Below are positions 7,646 to 18,438 of a DNA stretch of 41,599 bases, one piece after another. This DNA comes from Devosia psychrophila (GTDB lineage: Bacteria > Pseudomonadota > Alphaproteobacteria > Rhizobiales > Devosiaceae): the NCBI RefSeq assembly GCF_000971275.1, contig NZ_LAPV01000073.1, forward strand, positions 1 to 41,599. Reading direction: 5' to 3'. A model generated the notes under the pieces. That model was not told where the DNA came from. It worked only from the letters and a program-made list of their open reading frames with translations, and ran no database searches. The position numbers and the translations under genes are program-made. Every line of letters begins with the position of its first letter. The first letter of the stretch is position 1.

Positions 7646-8601
7646 GACCGCGCCCTCCGCAGGCGCTTCCAGATTGCCTCGGCGGCCCCGGTCAGCCCGT
7701 TTGGTGCGAACAGCACCACGGCGACCAGCAGCACGCCGACTACGGTCAGCCAGTGGAATGGATTGATCGCCGAAATCCGGTCTTCGAACCACACGAAAAC
7801 CAGCGCGCCGAGCATGGCGCCGAACAGCTTGCCGGTGCCGCCCAGCACCAGCATCACCAGTGCCTCGGCCGAGAGGTTGAACGACAGGCTGTCCAGCCCG
7901 ACAACCTTGGTGGCGATGGCCGACAGCGCCCCGCCAAGCCCGGCAACAGCTCCCGCAATGGCGTACATCTTGACCAGCGTCGAATAGACCGGCGCGCCCA
8001 TGGCGCGCACGCGGGTCGGGTCTTGCTTGATGCCGCGGCACAGCATGCCGAACGGCGACCGCACGACGACGCGCAAGATGACGAACACCAGCAGTAGCAT
8101 GACTACCGCCATGATAAAGGCTGTGCGCCCGAACAGGTCGAAGCGAAACATCCCCAATAGAGCCGATGGCGCGATGCCGCTCAAGCCGTCGCTGCCCCCG
8201 GTCCAGGCCGACAGCTTGTTGGCCGCCTCATGCGCCAGTTGCACCACGGCGATGGACAGCACCAGTTGGCTAAGCCCATGGCCGCGCAGGATGACGAGGC
8301 TGGAAAGCGCACCGGCCACAGAGCCGGCCACCGCCCCAATGGCCAGCATCAGCAGCGGATCGGTGATGCCGAACTTGGCCGCCGCGATACCCGCCGCATA
8401 GGCACCGGCGCCGAACAGCGCGGCATGACCGAGTGTCGCCACGCCGGCAAAGCCAGTCACGAGGTCCAGCGACAGCACCAGCAGCATCACGGCCACGATC
8501 CGTGTCAGCAGCGCCAGATTGGTCGGAAACAGGAAGAACAGCACCACGGCGACGGCAGCCAGCACGAGGACAGCGATCAGGTCACGAATGGGCCGGCTCA
8601 T
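7642..8601 (-). CDS. ABC transporter permease, LivM type
   Basis: This 319-residue polytopic inner-membrane protein of the branched-chain amino acid permease family is one half of the channel. The LivM hallmark GFAGVATLGHAALFGAGAY appears after the first helices, and a central GHGLSQLVLSIA segment follows. About nine hydrophobic segments are visible. It overlaps both neighbours by 4 bases (livH upstream, livG downstream), so the operon is translationally coupled throughout. Its role here is most likely import of an aromatic acid, inferred from pobA and the PcaQ-type box upstream of the operon. Confidence 0.92.
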   Translation of the reverse strand: MSRPIRDLIAVLVLAAVAVVLFFLFPTNLALLTRIVAVMLLVLSLDLVTGFAGVATLGHAALFGAGAYAAGIAAAKFGITDPLLMLAIGAVAGSVAGALSSLVILRGHGLSQLVLSIAVVQLAHEAANKLSAWTGGSDGLSGIAPSALLGMFRFDLFGRTAFIMAVVMLLLVFVILRVVVRSPFGMLCRGIKQDPTRVRAMGAPVYSTLVKMYAIAGAVAGLGGALSAIATKVVGLDSLSFNLSAEALVMLVLGGTGKLFGAMLGALVFVWFEDRISAINPFHWLTVVGVLLVAVVLFAPNGLTGAAEAIWKRLRRARS

Positions 8602-9461
8602 TTGCTGCGCCCCATCAGCCCATGCGGAAACACCGCGACCACCTCGATGACCGCCAGGTAAAAGAAGAACTCGCCATATTCCGGCATTATGTAGCGGCCA
8701 GTCGTCTGCACGGCGCCCAGCAGCAATGCTGCAATCAGCGCGCCGGTGATCGATCCGGCCCCGCCGACCGACACAACGACGAGGAACGTCACCATATAGT
8801 GCAGCGCATAATAGGGCTCGATCGGCAGCAATTGCGCACCGACCACGCCACCCAGGGCCGCGAGGCCGATGGCCAGCGCAAAGCTGACGGCATAAACCAT
8901 CTTGGTTCGCACGCCGAGGGCGCCCGCCATAGCGGCGTCATCCACCGAGGCGCGCAGCCGCACGCCGAATGGGGTCCGTTCGACGATGAACCACAGCGCG
9001 GCCGCCACCACGAGGCCTACCGCCACGGCGAACAGCTTATGGGCTGCGATGGAGCGAAAGCCCAGGTCGACCGGTCCCTGCAACTGGCTCGGTAGGGGAA
9101 TTGTCTTGAGCGTCGGTCCGAGCGCGAAATTGGCGATGCCGATAATGATGAAGGTAATGCCGATAGTCATCAGCACCTGTGTCAGTTCGGGCGCGCCATA
9201 GATGCGGCGATAGAGAAACCGTTCGAGCGGGATGCCGATCAACACCGTGCCGACCACCGCCGCCACGATGCCGACGCCGAAAGGCAGGCCCAACTGCTGG
9301 GTGGCATAGCAGGCGATGTAGCCGCCGATCATGGCGAAGGCGCCATGGGCGAGGTTGACCACTTTCATCAGCCCCATGGTGACGCTGAGGCCGATCGAGA
9401 TGATGAACAGTACCATGCCGTAGGCCAGGGAATCGGCGGCAATGGAGAGAACGGTTTGCAT
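8598..9461 (-). CDS. ABC transporter permease, LivH type
   Basis: This 287-residue inner-membrane permease pairs with the LivM-type subunit. It shows the family stretches LSVTMGLMKVVNLAHGAFAM near the N-terminus and GGAGSITGALIAALLLG near the C-terminus, with about eight hydrophobic segments. It is separated by 175 bases from the binding-protein gene, a gap that holds GC-rich palindromes. It overlaps livM by 4 bases. Unequal levels of binding protein and membrane subunits are expected from that gap. Confidence 0.92.
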   Translation of the reverse strand: MQTVLSIAADSLAYGMVLFIISIGLSVTMGLMKVVNLAHGAFAMIGGYIACYATQQLGLPFGVGIVAAVVGTVLIGIPLERFLYRRIYGAPELTQVLMTIGITFIIIGIANFALGPTLKTIPLPSQLQGPVDLGFRSIAAHKLFAVAVGLVVAAALWFIVERTPFGVRLRASVDDAAMAGALGVRTKMVYAVSFALAIGLAALGGVVGAQLLPIEPYYALHYMVTFLVVVSVGGAGSITGALIAALLLGAVQTTGRYIMPEYGEFFFYLAVIEVVAVFPHGLMGRSK

Positions 9462-9510
9462 TGGATCTCGCTTCGCACCGTGGGGCTATGTGACCCAACC
9501 GTTGGCCTGG

Positions 9511-9604
9511 CCTCCCGCGTGGCGAGGGAGGTCAGGAGGGTGGGAGAGACTCAGTAGCCAGTCAAACGACCCCCACCCTTGATCCCTCCCCCCAAGAGGG
9601 AGGG
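9511..9604. repeat. CCTCCC-type palindromic repeats in transporter operon gap
   Basis: The 175-base gap between the permease and binding-protein genes holds CCTCCC (9511-9516) opposite GGGAGG (9526-9531), and CCCTCCC (9584-9590) opposite GGGAGGG (9598-9604). GGGTGGG-like and CCCACCC stretches lie between them. This is the same repeat type as at 6-88. On the transcribed strand it forms strong hairpins just after the binding-protein gene, which would favour accumulation of its message over that of the permeases. Confidence 0.6.
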
Positions 9605-9636
9605 TGTCGACTGCCTACTTGGAGCCTAAGCGCGCC

Positions 9637-10803
9637 TTAAGGTGCCTTCCAGCCGGGGTCGACCTGGTTTTCAAAGGTCTGGATTTCCTTGTTGATATAC
9701 TGGCCATCCTCAAAAGCCACTTCGCGCAGATAGATGTTCTGCGTGATGTGGCGGTTTTCGGGGTTGATACTCACCGGCCCGCGCGGGCTGATCCAGCTGA
9801 GCCCCTTGACAGCCTCGACCGCCGCAGCCGCATCCTGGTTGCCGCCGGTGGCTTCGATCATCTTGGAAATCACATACATGCCGTCATAGGCGCCGACGGC
9901 CGGGAAGCTCAATTCCGACGCACTGCCAATTGCCTTGGTCGCGGACGCGACGAAAGCGGCATTTTCTGGTGAGTCATGGCTGACCGCGTAGTGGAATGTG
10001 GTCAGCAGGCCGAGGGCATTGTCACCCAGCGCCGCAAGATCGGGTTCCTGGGTCAGGTCGCCCGGCGCCAACAGCGTCACGCCAGCGTCCTTAAGACCGT
10101 TCTCGACATAGGCCTGCACGAAGCCAAGCGTTGCCGGACCGGCCGGCAGGAAGGCGAATACTGCTTCTGCGCCGGAGTCCTTGATGCGCTGCATCATCGG
10201 GCTGAAATCATTGGTGTTCATCGGCATCCGCACCGATTCCACGATTTCGCCGCCCGCTGCGGTGAAGCCGGTGACAAAGGCCGTCTCTGAATCGATGCCG
10301 GGGCCATAGTCCGAGACCACAGTGATGATCTTCTTGATGCCGCGATCATGCGCCACGGCGGCCATGGGTGTCGAAGTCTGCCAAGTGGTGAACGAGGTGC
10401 GCACCACGTAGGGGCTCGCATTAACGATGGCGGAGGTGGCGGCGTTGAACACCACCATTGGCACATTGCCTTCCTCAAGGATCGGCGCCGCGGCCATGGC
10501 GTCCGGCGTGTAATAGTATCCGGCCAGATACTGGACACCCTCGCTGACGATCAGCTCCTGCGTCAGCGCAGCCGACTGTGCCGGATCGGGGGCCGGCAGG
10601 TCACGGTAGATCACCTCGATGGTGTCATCGCCTATCGTATTGCCGTTCACGGCTAGCCAGGCATTGATGCCGGCCTGGAAATTTTTACCCTGCAGGGCAG
10701 CCGGGCCGGAGAACGGGCCGACCACGCCGATCTTGATGGTGTCGGCGAAGGCTACGCTATTGGACAAGACGAGCGCGAGGCCCGCCAAAAAAACTGATTT
10801 CAT
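9637..10803 (-). CDS. Periplasmic substrate-binding protein of HAAT-type ABC transporter
   Basis: This 388-residue exported receptor of periplasmic-binding-protein family 6 (LivK-like) has a signal peptide of about 20 residues ending AFA-DT, then IKIGVVGPFSGPAA, the typical first beta strand and loop. GRxxF-type and GAYDGMYVISKM stretches fit the family. It should deliver ligand to the permeases encoded downstream. Related receptors bind branched amino acids, urea, or aromatic acids. The aromatic option is favoured because pobA lies directly upstream on the same strand and a PcaQ-type box lies 90 bases upstream. In Sinorhizobium meliloti a PcaQ-controlled protocatechuate-inducible ABC transporter is known. 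Confidence 0.9.
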   Translation of the reverse strand: MKSVFLAGLALVLSNSVAFADTIKIGVVGPFSGPAALQGKNFQAGINAWLAVNGNTIGDDTIEVIYRDLPAPDPAQSAALTQELIVSEGVQYLAGYYYTPDAMAAAPILEEGNVPMVVFNAATSAIVNASPYVVRTSFTTWQTSTPMAAVAHDRGIKKIITVVSDYGPGIDSETAFVTGFTAAGGEIVESVRMPMNTNDFSPMMQRIKDSGAEAVFAFLPAGPATLGFVQAYVENGLKDAGVTLLAPGDLTQEPDLAALGDNALGLLTTFHYAVSHDSPENAAFVASATKAIGSASELSFPAVGAYDGMYVISKMIEATGGNQDAAAAVEAVKGLSWISPRGPVSINPENRHITQNIYLREVAFEDGQYINKEIQTFENQVDPGWKAP

Positions 10804-10892
10804 CTGTTCCTCCCAGATCCGTAAACTGCGCTACGGCTATTGGACTTTACCACCGGCACTCCGAGGCGAAAATGAATTTGCCAGGCCGGGTC

Positions 10893-10908
10893 ATAACCCC
10901 TGAGTTAT
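10893..10908 (-). promoter_or_regulatory. Candidate PcaQ box upstream of aromatic-acid transporter
   Basis: On the minus strand the site reads ATAACT-CAGG-GGTTAT, matching the PcaQ consensus I recall (ATAACC-N4-GGTTAA) at 10 of 12 positions with the correct 4-base spacer. It lies 90 bases before the binding-protein ATG, a usual distance for a LysR activator site. The rest of the 168-base gap between pobA and the binding-protein gene shows no other clear feature. Confidence 0.7.
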
Positions 10909-10971
10909 CGAAATGGCCATACAGGCTTTGTTGAACCAACGGAAAAGGCGTTATTCATGCCTTCTTGGTTC

Positions 10972-13044
<2,073 letters not shown>

Positions 13045-13050
13045 GGCGAT

Positions 13051-13974
13051 CTAGCGTAGACTTGCTGCCGCGTCCCGCACTGCCTGCTTGAGACTTTCTG
13101 CGGCCAGCGTCGATACCATATCGGTGCGCGTGGTGAGGCCGACCGGGCCAGTGGTCTCGCTGCTATCGACGGGCAATAGCATCAGATGTTTATCGGCTAT
13201 GTCTTCGGCCACCACCCCTTCCGAGATGATCCAGATCGCGTCGGTTTGGCGGACATAGGCCCGTCCAAAGGCGTTTGACACCGTCTCGACCTCATCGCGC
13301 AGCTCGGTAACGCCGTTGGCGACCAGCATGCGCTCGACAAGACGGCGGATCACCGAGCCCGGTGGCGGCACCAGCGTCTGGTAATTTTCCACCATCGACA
13401 GATCAAAGCTTCGCTCGCTGAGCAGCGCGTGACCGGGACGCACCACGAAGACGACCCGCTCGGAATAGAGGTGCTCAAAGGACAGCCCGAGCATCACGTC
13501 CGGCTCGGCCATTCGCCCGATGACGAAATCCACGTCGCCGGTGCGCAACAGCGTCAGCAGGTAATCGTTTGGCCCGGTAACCACCCGCGTATGCACGCCC
13601 GATCCGGTGGCGGTGAACGCCTGCACGGCGCTGGGCAAGATCCGCGCCGAGACCGTGGGCAGCGCCCCGACCCGGACAATGGCCGCCTCGTGGGTGCCGC
13701 GCGCCAGATCGATGCCTTGTCGCAGCGCCGCCATGCTGGTCGCGGCATAACGATAAAACACCTCGCCGAACGGCGTCAGGAACAGGTTGCGCTTGCTGCG
13801 ATCGAACAGGCTGCCGCCCAGCACCTGCTCGAGTTCCTGGATGGTCCTGGAGGCAGCGGGTTGGCTGATGTTGAGGACTTCGGCGGCATTCACGACGCTT
13901 TTCAGCCGAGCGACTTCCAGGAAACAGGTGAGGTGGCGGAGTTTGATGCGTGGATCGATGATGCGCTGTGCCAA
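13051..13974 (-). CDS. pcaQ: LysR family regulator of protocatechuate genes
   Basis: This 307-residue LysR-type regulator has its helix-turn-helix at about residues 20-50 (SVVNAAEVLNISQPAASRTI) and a C-terminal inducer-binding domain. The opening RIIDPRIKLRHLTCFLEVAR and position divergent from pcaD match PcaQ. In Agrobacterium and Sinorhizobium PcaQ activates pcaD in response to beta-carboxymuconolactone-type intermediates. A 16-bp box matching its consensus lies in the shared 147-base promoter, and a second lies upstream of the transporter operon. Its gene ends only 6 bases from the convergent pobR, so both regulators sit side by side between their targets. Confidence 0.94.
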   Translation of the reverse strand: MAQRIIDPRIKLRHLTCFLEVARLKSVVNAAEVLNISQPAASRTIQELEQVLGGSLFDRSKRNLFLTPFGEVFYRYAATSMAALRQGIDLARGTHEAAIVRVGALPTVSARILPSAVQAFTATGSGVHTRVVTGPNDYLLTLLRTGDVDFVIGRMAEPDVMLGLSFEHLYSERVVFVVRPGHALLSERSFDLSMVENYQTLVPPPGSVIRRLVERMLVANGVTELRDEVETVSNAFGRAYVRQTDAIWIISEGVVAEDIADKHLMLLPVDSSETTGPVGLTTRTDMVSTLAAESLKQAVRDAAASLR

Positions 13975-14037
13975 ATCTATCTCCGGTTATGGCCGACAAC
14001 TCATGTGCCCGCCTGCATCGCATTTGGGGCGCTTTGC

Positions 14038-14053
14038 ATAAGCTAGCGGTTAT
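14038..14053 (+). promoter_or_regulatory. Candidate PcaQ box upstream of pcaD
   Basis: The site ATAAGC-TAGC-GGTTAT matches the PcaQ consensus I recall (ATAACC-N4-GGTTAA) at 10 of 12 positions. It ends 68 bases before the pcaD ATG, within the pcaQ-pcaD divergent promoter. A further half-site GGTTAT at 13985-13990 lies directly upstream of pcaQ and may serve autoregulation. Confidence 0.72.
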
Positions 14054-14121
14054 CGATGGCCAACCAGTAGTCATTTTACTTCCCAGCAGCCAGTGTCTTA
14101 TATCGAGAGCGGGAGAGGTAG

Positions 14122-14916
14122 ATGGCCTTCGTTCGGATCAATGGCATATTGTTGCACTACCGGCTGGCTGGTCCCCCGGCAGCACCGGCAATCGTCCTGG
14201 TCAACTCGCTCGGCACCGATGCGCGGATCTGGGATCAGGTCGTGGCGCTGATGTCCGGGTACTACCGCATCTTGTCCTATGACAAGCGCGGACACGGCTT
14301 GAGCGACGCTCCGCCCGGCGACTATGCACTGGAGCATCATGTCGATGATCTCGCGGGGCTGTTGCAGCACCTCGACATCAACCATGTCGCCGTGGTCGGG
14401 GTTTCCGTTGGCGGGCTCATCGCGCAAGCCTTCGCGCTGCGTCATCCCGATCGCCTCTCTGCGCTTGTCCTCTGCGACACTGCAGCCAAGGTTGGCGACG
14501 AGACGATGTGGAATAGCCGGATTGCGGCAGTCCGGGAAAACGGCATCGGCAGTCTTGCCGAGACCATCATGGCGCGGTGGTTTACCGAAAGCTTTCGCCG
14601 GGACCGCCGCGAAGAACTGGCGGGTTGGCAAAACATGGTGCTGCGGATGCCCCTCGATGGCTACGCGGGAACCTGCGCGGCACTAAGAGATGCGGATTTG
14701 CGGGGGTCTATCGCCGCAATCACCACACCCACTCTGGTCGTGGTGGGCGACCAGGATCTGTCTACACCAGTCGAACTGGTGCGGGACATGGCCAATAGGA
14801 TCGCTGATTCCCGGTTCGAGATCATCGGCGACTGCGGACATATTCCATCTATCGAACAGCCTCACGCCCTGGTGAGCCTGATCACAGCGTTTCTTGAAGA
14901 GGCAGGCCATGGCTGA
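14122..14916 (+). CDS. pcaD: 3-oxoadipate enol-lactonase
   Basis: This 264-residue alpha/beta-hydrolase opens 3-oxoadipate enol-lactone to 3-oxoadipate. The nucleophile Ser95 lies in GVSVGG, the acid is probably the Asp in VVVGDQDLSTP, and the base is the His in CGHIPSIEQP. The oxyanion region LVNSLGTDARIWDQ is typical of PcaD. It is the first gene of pcaDCHG, with its start 68 bases after the PcaQ box and a GGGAGAGG ribosome-binding site. It overlaps pcaC by 8 bases. Here PcaD and PcaC are separate proteins, not the fused PcaL of some actinomycetes. Confidence 0.96.
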   Translation: MAFVRINGILLHYRLAGPPAAPAIVLVNSLGTDARIWDQVVALMSGYYRILSYDKRGHGLSDAPPGDYALEHHVDDLAGLLQHLDINHVAVVGVSVGGLIAQAFALRHPDRLSALVLCDTAAKVGDETMWNSRIAAVRENGIGSLAETIMARWFTESFRRDRREELAGWQNMVLRMPLDGYAGTCAALRDADLRGSIAAITTPTLVVVGDQDLSTPVELVRDMANRIADSRFEIIGDCGHIPSIEQPHALVSLITAFLEEAGHG

Positions 14917-15295
14917 CGATGATCTTTTCGAACGTGGCATGGCCACGCGCCGGGCAGTCCTTGGCGACACTCACGTCGACGGCGCCACTTCCCGCACCAC
15001 TGGTTTCGATGACGATTTCCAGAGCTTCATCACCGAGGGTGCATGGGGTACGGTCTGGTCGCGGCCTGGGCTCACCAGACGGGAGCGGTCCATGCTGACC
15101 ATCGCCCTGCTGGCAGCGCTGGGCCATGACGAGGAGGTCGCCATGCATGTGCGCGCTACGGTCAATACCGGCTGCACGCCCGACGACATCAAGGAAGCGC
15201 TGCTGCATGTCGCAGTCTATGCTGGCGTGCCAGCGGCCAACCGCGCCTTCAGGATCGCCAAGGAAGAACTGGCCAAACGGGAGGCCGTACAATGA
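14909..15295 (+). CDS. pcaC: 4-carboxymuconolactone decarboxylase
   Basis: This 128-residue AhpD-like helical protein removes CO2 from 4-carboxymuconolactone to give 3-oxoadipate enol-lactone. Family stretches are [11 protein letters not shown] near the start, [16 protein letters not shown] and [24 protein letters not shown], then [19 protein letters not shown]. The start [10 protein letters not shown] is chosen because it fits the family length of about 125-135 residues and overlaps pcaD by 8 bases. An ATG five codons earlier is less likely. It overlaps pcaH by 4 bases (ATGA), implying coupled translation. Confidence 0.95.
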   Translation: MADDDLFERGMATRRAVLGDTHVDGATSRTTGFDDDFQSFITEGAWGTVWSRPGLTRRERSMLTIALLAALGHDEEVAMHVRATVNTGCTPDDIKEALLHVAVYAGVPAANRAFRIAKEELAKREAVQ

Positions 15296-16038
15296 GCGGC
15301 ATGATCCTGCCGGGCGCCGATGGGGCGCTGTACCCGCGTGATCGCTCCTGGCATCCGCCGGCCAATACGCCGGGCTACAAGAGCACCACTTTCCGAGCAC
15401 CGAAACATGCGCTGCTGTCGCTGCCAGGCACGGCATCGGAACAGACTGGCCCGAGCTTTGGGCATTCCAGCATTAATGCGCTCGACAATGACCTGATCCG
15501 CAATTTCAGCCAGGATGGGGCCGAGGCGATCGGGCAGCGGCTGATCGTCTATGGCCAGGTGCTGGACGAGAACGCCCGGGCGGTGCCCAATACGCTGGTC
15601 GAGTTTTGGCAGGCCAATGCGGGCGGGCGCTATCGCCACAAGCGCGAGGCCTATCTGGCGCCGCTCGATCCCAATTTTGGCGGCTGCGGCCGGGCGCTGA
15701 CCGACGCGAACGGCTTTTACAGCTTCCGTACCGTCAAGCCGGGCGCCTATCCCTGGCCCAATGGCGGCAATGACTGGCGGCCGGCCCATATCCATTTTTC
15801 AGTGTTCGGCCATGCCTTTGCGCAGCGTTTGATTACCCAGATGTATTTCGAGGGCGACCCGATGATCTGGCAATGCCCCATCGTCGGCAGCATTCCCGAC
15901 AAGGCGGCCATCGACCAGTTGATCGCCCGGCTCGACCGGCACAATACGACGCCGATGGACGCGCTGGCCTATCGGTTCGATATCGTGCTGCGCGGGCGCC
16001 GCTCGACCATGTTCGAGAACAGGTTGGAGGGCAACTGA
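15292..16038 (+). CDS. pcaH: Protocatechuate 3,4-dioxygenase beta subunit
   Basis: This 248-residue subunit carries the catalytic non-haem ferric iron of the enzyme, which cleaves protocatechuate between its hydroxyl groups to 3-carboxy-cis,cis-muconate. The four iron ligands are visible: Tyr114 in GRYRHK, Tyr153 in PGAYPW, and His166 and His168 in PAHIHFS. An N-terminal dioxygenase domain precedes the beta-sandwich core (residues about 75-235). It overlaps pcaC by 4 bases and pcaG by 1 base. The alpha subunit follows, and the two assemble as alpha-beta protomers in the cytoplasm. Confidence 0.97.
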   Translation: MSGMILPGADGALYPRDRSWHPPANTPGYKSTTFRAPKHALLSLPGTASEQTGPSFGHSSINALDNDLIRNFSQDGAEAIGQRLIVYGQVLDENARAVPNTLVEFWQANAGGRYRHKREAYLAPLDPNFGGCGRALTDANGFYSFRTVKPGAYPWPNGGNDWRPAHIHFSVFGHAFAQRLITQMYFEGDPMIWQCPIVGSIPDKAAIDQLIARLDRHNTTPMDALAYRFDIVLRGRRSTMFENRLEGN

Positions 16039-16658
16039 TGCTGCACCCGGTCCCTACCCTCAAAGAGACGCCGTCGCAGACCGCCGGTCCCTATGTGCAT
16101 ATCGGGCTGACGCCCAACTTTGCCGAGATCAAGGGCGTCTACCCCACCGATCCCGGAATCAGCATGCTGACTGCCGACACCGTGGGCGAGCGCATCGTGG
16201 TTAGTGGCCGCATTGTCGACGGCGCCGGTGCGCCAGTCGGCGATGCGGTGGTCGAATGCTGGCAGGCCGATGCCGATGGCTCGTATGCCGCGCCGATGGG
16301 GCCGAATTCCAATTCGGCGCCCGCCTTTACCGGCTGGGGCCGGCAACCGGTCAATGCGGATGGGGTATTCAGCTTTGAGACCATCAAGCCAGGGCCGGTG
16401 CCCGGCCCTGACGGCAGGCCCATGGCCCCGCATTTAGCGCTGTGGATCGTGGCGCGCGGCATCAATACCGGGCTGCAGACCCGGCTGTATTTCGAAGACG
16501 AAGCGGAGGCCAACGCTGCCGATTTCGTGCTGAACAAAATCCCCGATCCGAGGCGGCGGGCTACGCTGATCGCGCGCAAGGAAGATGGTCCGGTGCCAGG
16601 CTATATGCTGGAGATCCAGCTTCAGGGCGAGCGCGAGACGGTGTTCTTTGACGTCTAG
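16038..16658 (+). CDS. pcaG: Protocatechuate 3,4-dioxygenase alpha subunit
   Basis: This 206-residue non-metal subunit of protocatechuate 3,4-dioxygenase has the same beta-sandwich fold as PcaH but lacks its His-X-His pair: the equivalent region reads APHLALWIVARG. The opening KETPSQTAGPYVHIGL and the C-terminal LQGERETVFFDV are typical of PcaG. The start [10 protein letters not shown] overlaps the pcaH stop by one base (TGATG). It is the last gene of the operon. The gene often found next in related bacteria, pcaB, is absent, and a convergent DUF6481 gene begins 44 bases away. Confidence 0.95.
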   Translation: MLHPVPTLKETPSQTAGPYVHIGLTPNFAEIKGVYPTDPGISMLTADTVGERIVVSGRIVDGAGAPVGDAVVECWQADADGSYAAPMGPNSNSAPAFTGWGRQPVNADGVFSFETIKPGPVPGPDGRPMAPHLALWIVARGINTGLQTRLYFEDEAEANAADFVLNKIPDPRRRATLIARKEDGPVPGYMLEIQLQGERETVFFDV

Positions 16659-16702
16659 GTGAATCCCCGGGCGCATTTGCGCGCTAAGCCCCTGCTCGCT
16701 CC

Positions 16703-17071
16703 CTAGCGCTTGCGAGCTTTCCGGGCAGCGTAGCGACGATCGCGGTCTTCTTTGCGCTCGACCTCTTGGGCCGCTTCGTTTGCCGCAGCCTTGACGGTCT
16801 CCAGCTCAGCGTCAATTCGCGCCTGAGCTTCGGACTGGATCAATGCGGCCGCTTCGGCCAGCTTCCGTTCGGCTTCAACTTCCTTGGCGCGCAGCTGCTC
16901 GGCCTGGCGGACTTCACGCGCTGCGGCAGTAGCTTCTTTTTCGGCCCGCTTGCGGTCCAGCTCAGCCTGATCGGGCTTCGGAGCCGACTTGATGCGCTCC
17001 AACAGCTGCTTTTTTGCACCCAGGGACGCATCGCGGCGCTCGGCAAAGGTGTTTTCTCTCTCATGCTTCAT
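16703..17071 (-). CDS. DUF6481 family protein, charged coiled coil
   Basis: This 122-residue soluble protein is dominated by Ala, Glu, Lys and Arg. Residues about 20-115 form one long predicted helix or coiled coil with repeated charged segments (RAEKEATAAAREVRQ, EAERKLAEAA) and a very basic C-terminal RKARKR tail. The opening ENTFAERRDASLGAKKQLLERIK resembles DUF6481 proteins of alphaproteobacteria, whose function is unknown to me. It converges on pcaG and is probably unrelated to protocatechuate use. No signal peptide or membrane segment is seen. Confidence 0.75.
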   Translation of the reverse strand: MKHERENTFAERRDASLGAKKQLLERIKSAPKPDQAELDRKRAEKEATAAAREVRQAEQLRAKEVEAERKLAEAAALIQSEAQARIDAELETVKAAANEAAQEVERKEDRDRRYAARKARKR

Positions 17072-17451
17072 GGGTCGGCCTCAGTTCGTTACGCAATGAA
17101 TGGTCTAGATAAACCAATCCGCCGCAGATGAGTACCACTGGATTGGATGAAGTTGCAGCGCGCAGAGTGGCCGGATGGTATCACTCGCATGGCAGAGCAA
17201 TTTGACCTGAAAAGGTCATTGAAATTGTTGGCGCGCCGGTCAGAATGAAACTGAGAACACCTACTCCATTGAATTGAATAGATAATCCTGGTGACCACCA
17301 AGGCTCAGCACCGGCATCCGCGAGTTATCCGCGGCCCGGCAGCCATGGGGCCGACAGCGAAAAGGCCGCTTCCAGCGAAGGGCTATATAAAGCGGACGCC
17401 AGATTGCGCGTCCGCTAACCGGTATCTGGGCCGATTCTGGGCAGACTGCTT
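17072..17451. other. Intergenic region with one GC-rich hairpin
   Basis: No convincing gene is seen in these 380 bases. A 9-bp inverted repeat (AGCGGACGC at 17391-17399, GCGTCCGCT at 17408-17416, 8-base loop) lies near the right end, about 35 bases after the nuclease-like gene's stop codon on the minus strand, and could act as its terminator. The upstream region of the DUF6481 gene (from 17072) presumably holds its promoter, but no clear -35/-10 pair was found. Confidence 0.5.
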
Positions 17452-18438
17452 TTAGCTATGAACTGCAGGGTGGATGCCGAACAAATAGCAGTGTCCCAAT
17501 CGCAAACAGCGTTCCTGCCCTCCCAAAACCCATCTGACCAACTTCATTTCAAGTGCGAGGAGGGTGACTTCGCTTCCAAAGCGTCGCTCAGCCAAGAGCG
17601 ACACCCATATGGTCGAATCCCAGACGTTGTGAAGCGGCAAGGGCGGAGCAAGCCGCGGAGAAAGACTAAGCTCCTTGATCTGGAAGGTCGCGCTATCGAC
17701 GCAGACAGCTAGGACGTCGGAGTCGATGGAAAAGATGCGTCCACCGCTTGTCAGGTAAAGGTCGCGGAACGCCAGCTGGCTCAGCCAGGCCAAGTTCGCG
17801 GCGTCTGTCAACCAAACGTGGCAGATATCGTTAGCCTTATAGAACTCGATGCGGTTCTGGATCGTCTGCAGCGACGCGGCAGCAAGCTGGACATCGAATG
17901 CGACGAGCTTGCCGTTAATCATTGCCTGAACGTCGGGCTGGCACCACGATCCGTCGCTGGCACGGATTTGCTGCTCGACAAGGATGTCGGTGATATCCGG
18001 ATCCTCGGAGAGTGCGAGCGCGAGCTGCAGCTTGAGCGCAGCATGGTCGGCCCCTTCCGTTAATCCTACGAACTTCACCCCCCCGATAGCGCGAAGATTT
18101 GTCTCAGTCCGCAGATCACATGGCGGGGCATCTTTGACCGCATAGTGCTTGAAATGTGCGCCGCGGCCGTCGCTCGGCACGCCGGGAGCAGCGGGGTTCT
18201 GCGCCACGAACATTGGTCCATGACAAGCCAGACAAAGAAACCTGGCGCCGCTCGAATTATACCCACTGCGACCCTCTACACGCAGTGCGGCGAGATCGTG
18301 CTGGGTTAGCGGGTCAAGAATGGCCTGGGCCTGACGTTCCTGCTGGCCGGCCGGGAAAGTAGTGTCGATGAACGTGGAGATAGCGCGGTTTTTGAGGGGA
18401 TAGACTATAGAAGAAGTCCATTTCTTGGTTTTTTGCAA
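17452..18438 (-). CDS. CoiA/DUF6035-like putative nuclease
   Basis: This 328-residue protein probably binds zinc and cuts or binds DNA. Near residues 69-105 there is a CxxC (CLAC) followed by HFKHYA and a later Cys-rich turn, as in the zinc-binding part of CoiA-like proteins. Residues about 120-190 resemble a PD-(D/E)xK core: an upstream Glu/Gln segment VEQQIR, then QPDVQAMINGKLVAFDVQLA with Asp, Asp and Gln in the expected order. The N-terminal 15-20 residues overlap the end of the adjacent AAA+ remnant and may not be native. The C-terminal end looks unusual, so either end may be truncated. Role could be competence-like or mobile-element defence; neither is shown. Confidence 0.5.
   Translation of the reverse strand: MQKTKKWTSSIVYPLKNRAISTFIDTTFPAGQQERQAQAILDPLTQHDLAALRVEGRSGYNSSGARFLCLACHGPMFVAQNPAAPGVPSDGRGAHFKHYAVKDAPPCDLRTETNLRAIGGVKFVGLTEGADHAALKLQLALALSEDPDITDILVEQQIRASDGSWCQPDVQAMINGKLVAFDVQLAAASLQTIQNRIEFYKANDICHVWLTDAANLAWLSQLAFRDLYLTSGGRIFSIDSDVLAVCVDSATFQIKELSLSPRLAPPLPLHNVWDSTIWVSLLAERRFGSEVTLLALEMKLVRWVLGGQERCLRLGHCYLFGIHPAVHS

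Noticed and set aside
7646..8041. Upstream extension of the LivG-type ATPase frame
   Set aside because: It lies inside livM, is arginine-rich without motifs, and the ATG at 7645 gives a clean 4-base overlap and a normal N-terminus.
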